Source of the DNA: Cephalotus follicularis
Lineage: Eukaryota; Streptophyta; Magnoliopsida; Oxalidales; Cephalotaceae
Reading direction: 5' to 3'
NCBI GenBank assembly: GCA_001972305.1
Contig: BDDD01000361.1
Location: 403,140 to 467,139, forward strand
Length of the DNA: 64,000 nucleotides
The stretch's first letter is position 1; every line of letters starts with the position of its first letter. Shown piece by piece: positions 56,993 to 64,000 of the stretch. Below the pieces are notes generated by a model. It was not told the DNA's origin, did no database searches, and saw nothing but the letters and a program-made list of their open reading frames with translations. A program made the position numbers and the translations under genes.

Positions 56993-57745
56993 TGTGTATT
57001 TGTCAGTACTATGATAATGTGAGCTTGAAAATACTGTCTGAGCTTCCAAGCAAAGATCACAATAGCATAGGCAAACTTTTCTATCTCTGGATATCTGTTC
57101 TCTACTTCATTTAAAGCTTTACCGATACAATAGACTGATTTTTGGAGTCTTCCTTCTTCCCTTATCAATATAGAAATGACTTCTGCCTCAGCAACAACTA
57201 AATATAACGAAAGCACATCTCCTGGCTAAGGCTTTGTCATCATAGAAGAAGAAGTTAGATAGTGCTTGAGCTGTAGGAAAGCTCTCTGGCATTCATCAGA
57301 TCACATGAAACCAGTAGGGTTCCCAAGCACTTTAAAACATGGAAAACTCTCCACCATCCTGGATATGAACCTACTCATCACCGCTTTCATACCATTAAGC
57401 CTTTGAACTTCCCTGATTGTTCTAGGTGGGGTCTTACTCTGAATAGCAGAGATCTCTTTTGGATTAACTTCAATCCATATGTTTCACACTATGAAACCCA
57501 AGAATTTTTCGGAGGTAACTCCAAAAGCACATTTTGCTGGGTTAAACTTCAATTGGCATCATCGTAGCATTTTGAAGGCCTCTATGAGGTCCTTCACATG
57601 AGATCTCTGACATCTTGTCTTGAAAAGCATGTCATCCACATATATGTCCATATTCTTAACAATATGACCTAGAAGATCTTATTTACGAGGCGTTAGTGAG
57701 TGACTCCTGCATTCGTCAGACTAAATGGCATCATTCTGTAGCAAT
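56993..57745 (-). pseudogene. Tat-type RT and first RNase H, N-terminal part of the interrupted element
   Basis: The minus strand reads YCYRMMPFSLTNAGVTH, the catalytic YVDD (57631-57642), FNPAKCAFGVTSEKFLGF with stops, then the RNase H part LYLVVAEAEVISILIREEGR, GKALNEVENRYPEIEKFAYA, LRQYFQAHIIIVLTNTH, ending at the insertion site. RT upstream of the MPFSL motif is missing after 57745. Stops and small indels throughout. Confidence 0.82.
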
Positions 57746-58448
57746 ATATGCCTTGGCCTATTTTGATTGAAATCTATGAGCCTGCCCTGGTATTCATTGA
57801 ATTATGTTTCTTTGTTGTAGTTGAATGCATCATCATATCCAAATTTCTCTTTTTGCAAGCTTCACCCAAAGAACCACAGGTTACAATTATTAATTGCAAA
57901 AACACCTCATAGAAGCTAATTCCAAGCATATGGCAACTGCACATTTTTCCGTTCTCTTCGCAAATCACACAGATGGCTTCTCTCAAGTTACAAGTACGTT
58001 AAGAGGGAGCTACTAATTTTATTTTTTTGGCCTGGCATTAGAAAATATCAAACAGCTAAAATCAAATTTTCACTATATGATTGCCGAACATCAGTTCTTT
58101 AGTGTTATATAAATCAATTTCTATTATTTACAATTCTTTTTTTATATATAGTGGTGGTGGTGTGTTCAATACCAAAAAAATCTAAAATTATTTAATCTAT
58201 TCTGTATATTTATAAATCTAACTGTTAGATTTAATATTCTTAATATGTAAATCATGTATGTCAATTTTTAAGTCAATCATACATCAATAACTACTTCAAA
58301 TATGTATATTAAACTATAACCATAAAAATAATTGACATGTTAAAAGTATTTAAAAAAAATATATTGCTTTGAAAAAAATACCCATACATAGCTAAGCATG
58401 CGGCCACCCGCACACCCCGTTTTCTCATATATATATATATATATATAT
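57746..58448. other. Spacer with a possible MITE
   Basis: No gene. 58140-58420 has the MITE-like phrase aaatcatgtatgtcaatttttaag and roughly inverted ends (ggtggtggtgtgt / cccgcacacccc). 58425-58446 is an AT microsatellite. Confidence 0.4.
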
Positions 58449-59246
58449 TGTAAAGAATTCCCAAAGGCATTGAATGATTGGTCACAGCTACGATTTCAGG
58501 ATTTTAAAATAGTTTCGGAATATAATTCCACGTTGTTCAAAATTGTATCATAATTAAAGATGTGTGGTGAAGTTATCACCGAGGATATGTTGCTGGAGAA
58601 AACATATCGAACATTTGATGCATCCAATATAATACTGCAACAATAGTATAGGTTGCACGGGTTCATAAAATATCGTGAACTAATTGGATCTCTTCTTATT
58701 GCGGAGCAAAATAATGAATTACTCCTGCAAAATCATGAAAGTCGTCCGACTGGTCCAACCCCTTTACCAAAGGTAAATGCAACCTCGTCAGAATTTAGAG
58801 GACGATAAAGAGGGCGTGGACGAGGACATGGAAGAGGACGTGGTAGTGGTAGAAATCAAAATTTCTTGGGGCCACGAAATAATTATAGCATGAAATGGCA
58901 AAATCCTGATACAAAACAACGTCAAAAGTGGCGCAATCCTGGACAATCCAGTAAGGATGAACAAACCCAAAATAAAAAGGGTAATTGCAACCGATGTGGT
59001 ATGGAAGGTCATTAGTACCGTGCTTGTCGCACAGCGAAGCATTGGGTCGACTTATATCAAGCTTCTCTAAAAGATAATGACAAACAAATTGAAACAAATT
59101 TTATAGGTCATTGTGACCCTTTGGAAACTACGCAATCAGACTTTGGTTCAATGGGTATAACTCATTTGGTCATTGCTGATTTCGTAACTGATCCAAATGA
59201 GAAAATGAATCAAATGATTGTCGACGAAGACTTCCATCTCGGATGA
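58449..59246 (+). pseudogene. gag remnant of the copia element
   Basis: Reads KALNDWSQLRFQDFKIVSEY at the start, then LLEKTYRTFDASNIILQQ and RELIGSLLIAEQNNELLLQN. An Arg/Gly-rich segment (RGRGRGHGRGRGSGRN, 58800-58850) and a knuckle CNRCGMEGH-stop-YRAC follow. Stops at about 58553, 58643, 58806 and 59011. Confidence 0.8.
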
Positions 59247-59334
59247 TGTTATGTGCTATTGTTTTAATGTTTATCACTTTTTTAATAAAGTGCTTATGAA
59301 GTTAAATATAACATAGTTATATTTATTAACATGT

Positions 59335-61005
59335 GTGTTCTTATCTATAGATCATCATACAATGGATATTGGAGAGATATGCATAGCTGACAGTGCAACA
59401 ACACACACAATACTCCAGAGTGAAAAATATTTTTCACATTTGACAATAGCAAAGGCTAATGTTGGAACAATTTATGGTACATCAGACCTAATTGAAGGTT
59501 CTGGGATGGCCAACTTTGTGTTATCAAATGGAACACAAATGCTCATCACAGATGCTTTATATTTGACAAAATCTAGAAGAAACTTGCTTAGTTTCAAAGA
59601 TATTCGCCGAAATGGTTATCATATTGAAATCATAAATGAAAATGGCAAAGAATATCTTTATATCACTGGTAATGCTTTCGGTCGAAAGCAAATATTGGAG
59701 AAACTCCCTGGGCTTTCTTCTGGGCTATACATTATGAAAATTAGAGCAATTGTATCTCATAATATTGTGAATTCAAAAGTCATAGACTTAAAAGGGTTCA
59801 TGATTTGGCATGAACGGCTAGGCCACCCAGGTGTGACAATGATGCGTCGAATCATTGAAAGTTCACATGGCCATCCACTTAAAGAGCAGAAAATGCTATT
59901 GAAAAATGAGAACCATTGTGTTGCTTGTTCGCAGGGAAAACTCATTATAAGACCATCTACAATAAAATTCGTTGTAGAATCTTCAAAATTCTTAGAGAGA
60001 ATTCAAGGAGATATATGTGGACCGATTAATCCACCATCTGGACCATTTCGGTATTTCATGGTCTTAATAGATGCATCGACAAGATGGTCGCATGTATGCT
60101 TACTTTCAACTCGCAATGTTGCATTTGCGAGACCATTGGCTCAAATAAATAAATTGCAAGCACAATTTCCAGATCATCCTATAAAATCTATTCGACTAGA
60201 TAATGCTACTGAATTTTGTTCCAAAGCATTTGATGAATATTTCATGGCAATAGGAATTGCCATTGAACATCCTGTTCCTCACGTACACACCCAAAATGGG
60301 TTAGCCGAATCTCTTATAAAGAGACTTCAATTGATTGCTCGTCCTTTGTTGATGAGGTCAAAGTTACCCATTTCAGCTTGGGGACATGCGATATTGCATG
60401 CTGCGGCTCTTATACGTATAAGACCGACTGCATATCATAAACATTCTCCATTGCAACTTGTTCTTGGTCAAGAACCAAACATATCCCACTTAAGAGTGTT
60501 TGGATGTGCAGTATATGTCCCTATTTCACCTACTCAGCAGAGTAAGATGGGACCACAACGCAGGCTTGGCGTTTATGTGGGATTTGATTCTCCATCAATT
60601 ATAAGGTATCTTGAGCCATTAACAGGTGACATGTTTACTGCACGTTATGCAGACTGTCACTTTGATGAATTGGTTTTCCCAGTGTTAGGGGGAGACAAGA
60701 TTTTATTGAAAAATGAAAATGAAATTTCATGGAAAGCATCAACATTACATCGTTTTGATCCACGTACAAATGAATGTGAACTACAAGTTCAAAGGATCAT
60801 TAATTTGCAGAATATTGCTAATCAAATGCCAGATGCATTTAATGATGCTCAAAAAGTGGTAAAATCTTATATACCAGCTGTGAATGCTCCAGTAAGAATT
60901 GATATATCTAAAGCTAGTGAAAGCTCTATCGATATATTAAAGTCCAAACCACAGTTGAAACGTGGTAGACCAATTGGAGCTAAAGATATTGTACCACAAA
61001 AATGA
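59335..61005 (+). pseudogene. Protease and integrase of the copia element
   Basis: 556 codons. The protease site reads IADSATTHTILQ (DSA in place of DSG). Integrase: IWHERLGHPGVTMMRRI, HCVACSQGKL, then the core GDICGPINPPSGPFRYFMVL, IRLDNATEFCSKAFDEYF and VHTQNGLAESLIKR (D-D-E present), and LRVFGCAVYVPISPTQQSKM. It ends at a TGA after PQK that looks acquired, since the frame stays protein-like after it. Confidence 0.87.
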
Positions 61006-61519
61006 AAGGCAAATAAGGGTGGTGTACAAAACCCTGAAAAACCATTAACACAAGATAGTGTGTTATTTCCAGAACCCACATTGACTCCAGAGATAGTACA
61101 AAACCCTGAAGAGGCTGTGGGATTTCAAAATCAAGAAGTCTCGATTAATTATGCACATAATGAACAAATATGGAATCGAGATGAGATTATAGTTAATGAC
61201 AAGTTTGCCTATGTCGTTGCATTGGATATTGCAAATCCTGTTATGGATCCTGAACCACAAAGTGTTGAACAATGTCAACAAAGAAATGATTGTCCAAATT
61301 GAAAGATGAAATACAAGCAGAGTTGCAATCTTTGTCCAAATGAGAAGTATTTGGACCAATAATTCAAACACCAAGCGGTGTAACCCCTGTTTGATTCAGG
61401 TGGATATTTGTTCGAAAACGAAATGAGAAAAATGAAATTGTAGATACAAAGCAAGGCTTGTAGTCCAAGGGTTCTCACAGAGACCAGGTATTGATTAACA
61501 GGAAACATATTCTCCAGTT
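61006..61519 (+). pseudogene. Integrase-RT linker with frameshifts (copia element)
   Basis: Acidic/Gln-rich linker (TPEIVQNPEEAVGFQNQEV), then the start of RT broken by several one- to two-base indels between 61300 and 61510. Confidence 0.75.
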
Positions 61520-62857
61520 ATGGATGGAATCACTTTTCGATTCCTAATTAGTATGGCTACTTCGAACGGACTTGAAACTCGTCTTATGGACGTAGTAACA
61601 GCATACTTATATGGATCACTTGATAGTGACATATATATGAGAATTCCTGATGGATTTAAAATTCCTGAATCGAACAAATCTCACCACATGTATTCAATTA
61701 AACTACAACATTCGTTGTATGGATTGAAACAATCTGGTCGAATGTGGTACAATCGACTAAGTGAATACTTAATCAAAGAAGGGTATACAAATGATCAAAT
61801 ATGTCCATGTATTTTTATCAAAAAATCTAACGATGGATTTGCTATTATTGCAGTATATGTGAATGATTTAAATCTTGTAGGTACTTCTGAAGAACTTACA
61901 AAGACTACGACATATTTAAAGGGTGAGTTTGAAATGAAAGATCTTGGAAAAATAAAATTTTGTCTTGGTATACAGGTGGAGCACATATCATCTGGGATCT
62001 TCATCCATCAATCCACATACACTGAAAAGGTTCTTAGTCGATTCAACATGGACAAAGCTTATCCTCTAAGCACTCCAATGGTAGTCCGATCTCTTGAAGT
62101 CAAGAAGGATCCATTTCGTCCTCAAGAAGAAGGAGAAGAAATCCTTGGACCTGAAGTTCCTTATCTTAGCGCAATTGGAGCACTATTGTATCTTGCAAAT
62201 TACACAATACCTGATATTGCATTCTCTGTCAATTTACTAGCAAGATATAGCTCGACACCAACGAGAAGGCACTGGAATGAAATTAAGCATATAATGCGCT
62301 ATCTGCGTGGAAGCACTGATATGGGTCTATTTTATCCAAGGGGCACAAAATCAACATTGATTGGATATGCTGATGATGGATACTTGTCTGATCCCCATAA
62401 AGCAAGATCACAAACCGGTTATCTCTTTACATTTTGTGACACTGCTATATCATGGCGATCAACAAAACAGACAATGACAGCAACTCCTTCGAATCATTCA
62501 GAAACCCTTGCAATTCATGAAGCAAGCCGAGAATGTATATGGTTGAGATCTATGATTCAACATATACAAGAATCATGTGGACTATCTTCAATTAGAAATA
62601 ATCTCACTGTAATATATGAAGATAATGCTGCTTGCATCACACAACTCAGAGGAGGATATATCAAGGGTGATCGAACAAAACATATTTCACCAAAATTCTT
62701 CTACACCCATGAGCTTCAGAAAAATGGTGATATTGATGTACAACAAATCCGATCCAATGACAATTTAGCGGATTTATTTACGAAGTCATTACCAGGTACT
62801 ACATTCAAGAAGCTCAGACATGATATTGAGATGCATCAGATTAAAGATCTTCATTAA
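61520..62857 (+). pseudogene. Reverse transcriptase and RNase H of the copia element
   Basis: 445 codons without a stop, starting inside RT (LISMATSNGLETRLMDVVTA, HSLYGLKQSGRMWYNRLSEY). The active site reads AVYVNDLNLVG (61856-61867 YVND), so the second catalytic Asp is Asn and the enzyme should be dead. RNase H: YADDGYLSDPHKARSQTGYL, VIYEDNAACITQLRGGYIKG, SNDNLADLFTKSLPGTTFKK, stop 62855-62857. Confidence 0.88.
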
Positions 62858-63004
62858 TACAGTTCAAGAACTTGTGAAGTTTTGTTTCAGGGGGAGACTG
62901 TACTCTTTTTCCTTCGCAAAGGTTTTTATCCCAATGGGTTTTTCCTAGTAAGGTTTTAACGAGGCAGTCATAGTCATATGGAATAGAAATTCAAGTGGGA
63001 GTAT
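62858..63004 (+). other. 3' non-coding region and polypurine tract (copia element)
   Basis: Contains cagggggagact (62889-62900) and, directly before the LTR, caagtgggagtat (62992-63004). Confidence 0.75.
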
Positions 63005-63233
63005 TGTAAAGAATTCAACAGATGAATAGTTGAATTACTATTCCAACAACAAAACACTATTACAATAACCAAACACTATTCCAACAACCCCCTAAACTCC
63101 TATAAATAGGAATGTAATGTTAAGAAGAAATGAAGGAATTCATAATAAGAAATCTCTTATTCTCTCTCACTTTCTCTCTGAAATTCTTTATAGTACAATC
63201 TTCAGTTGTTAGTTAATCCAAGAAGTTTATAAC
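63005..63233 (+). repeat. 3' LTR of the copia element
   Basis: TGTAAAGAATTC...AAGTTTATAAC, TATA box ctataaata at ~63101. A 12-18-bp unit (actattccaacaa/aaacactattacaataacc) is repeated at 63040-63090. The right edge is blurred by an AT run. Confidence 0.83.
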
Positions 63234-63894
63234 TATATATATATAGTTCTCATTTCATTTTTCTTTGATGAACTATATAATATTTACATTTACATAGATA
63301 TGAATTCTGCATTGATTTGGCAACTTAAAATGTAGCTAATGAAAATATCATTATGATAAGGGCTTCGCCATTGTAGCTAATGAAGATATCATAATAAGCC
63401 TCATTTCTCTTGCCTTTAAAACATGGAATAAATTTTAAAATCTCCCTTGGTTTCACGGGTATTGGAATCATCCTAACTGGTGTGTATTTGACAACCTTAT
63501 TTTGTTAGATTCAACGTTCAGGTATCACAATTAAGTTCATATTGTTGGATGGGTCAAAGAGGCCTGTAAGGTTTATTATCTACTGAGCATATTACTTATG
63601 ATTACGTTACTGCACGTACGTTAATTAGATTACCATATAACAACATAATACACTAACTATATTAGACATATCATCCATCACAATCTCGATGTGATGTTGC
63701 TCAACAGTTGCAGTCTCTCTTTTCAGCTTCAGCAATAGACTTACTTAGCTTCACTTGAGATGCTTCATTTCTTTTATACGTGTAATTAATACATTGTTCT
63801 CATGTTGGTTAATGATATTAAAATCTTGATTGCAATGTTTTCAGTTGCTTTTGTATCTGCAAATGAATAATTAAACTAAAGTTTTGTTTATATA
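63234..63894. other. AT-rich spacer
   Basis: No gene. The phrase tgtagctaatgaa.atatcat occurs twice (63331-63354 and 63372-63393). A short open block on the minus strand (63690-63780, LSKSIAEAEKRDCNC) has no recognised family. Confidence 0.4.
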
Positions 63895-64000
63895 TGATAT
63901 GGGAGAAATCTATTTATACTAAGAGGGACACGTGTCTTCTGCGGGTTTAGCCAATTGTCCAAAGGATCTTGAAGCTCATGAAGAGCTCGGCTGAGGAGCA
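63895..64000 (+). mobile_element. Start of a Tat-like LTR, cut by the window end
   Basis: TGATATGGGAGAAATCTATT...GGGACACGTGTCTTCTGC follows the first ~60 bp of the gag-only element's LTR in sense (TGATGAGGAAAAAAATCTAT...GCGACACGTGTCCTATGC). Only the first 106 bases are visible. Confidence 0.7.

Larger units (their letters stand above)
58449..63233 (+). mobile_element. Ty1/copia element, 5'-deleted and decayed
   Basis: Order: gag, PR, INT, RT, RNase H, polypurine tract, 3' LTR. The 5' end has only tgtaaagaattc, the first bases of the LTR, followed at once by mid-gag sequence. The 5' LTR, primer site and gag N-terminus are therefore deleted. The 3' LTR is the same family as the solo LTR at 20255-20460. 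No env-like ORF. Lineage not assigned. Confidence 0.85.

Noticed and set aside
1..64000. tRNA, rRNA or other structured RNA genes
   Set aside because: No cloverleaf with A/B boxes or rRNA sequence was recognised; tRNA-like matches are only retrotransposon primer sites.

Overview
The window is nuclear DNA from a flowering plant, most likely a dicot. The support is plant-type spliced genes (a FAR1/MULE-type protein and a decayed PABP-interacting CID/RRM gene), plant-specific retrotransposon lineages (Ty1/copia SIRE, Ty3/gypsy Tat-like and Tekay-like), CACTA and Mutator-like DNA transposon ends, several MITEs, and AT-rich spacers. There is no bacterial or organellar content, rRNA, or recognisable tRNA. 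Most of the 64 kb is nested, decaying mobile DNA. Protein family and lineage names rest on motif recognition, not on searches.

Layout. 1-3.66 kb: spacer, then a long Tekay-like LTR with a (TC)n leader. 4.2-5.1 kb (-): exon remnants of a CID-type RNA-binding protein gene with a destroyed splice acceptor. 5.69-5.84 kb: a CACTA-like terminus. 6.2-6.6 kb: a MITE. 6.97-8.93 kb (-): a two-exon FAR1-related gene without its C-terminal SWIM region. 9.61-11.33 kb: a Mutator-like element with ~105-bp inverted repeats and no transposase. 11.68-19.06 kb (-): a complete non-autonomous LTR element with target duplication catat, carrying gag, only the tail of integrase, and an antisense spliced gene of gypsy-type-transposon (PF04195-like) character. 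19-25.5 kb: MITEs, one copia solo LTR, one Tat-like solo LTR (duplication ggttc) and one Tat-like LTR fragment. 25.5-27.2 kb: a CACTA terminus and a gag-protease fragment.

27.2-44.15 kb: a decayed minus-strand SIRE-like copia element, split inside RNase H by a complete plus-strand SIRE-like element (30,737-40,245, duplication aagtt). Both have an env-like ORF after pol. In both, a short motif private to that family is clustered in the LTR and again in the pol/env spacer. 44.15-50.0 kb: a Tekay-like LTR interrupted by a 2.9-kb solo LTR of the same family in opposite orientation (duplication attgt). 51.8-57.7 kb (-): a Tat pol pseudogene with two RNase H domains, interrupted by a 3.4-kb solo LTR (duplication tgtgt). 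58.4-63.2 kb (+): a decayed Ty1/copia element. 63.9 kb to the end: the first ~106 bp of another Tat-like LTR.

The retrotransposon genes are families of gag, protease, integrase, reverse transcriptase and RNase H, in copia order (PR-INT-RT-RH) or gypsy order (PR-RT-RH-INT), and none looks intact. Most premature stops where the ancestral codon can be guessed fit C-to-T or G-to-A change, as expected for silenced, methylated elements. The least damaged coding unit is the FAR1-related gene, and even that lacks its C-terminus.
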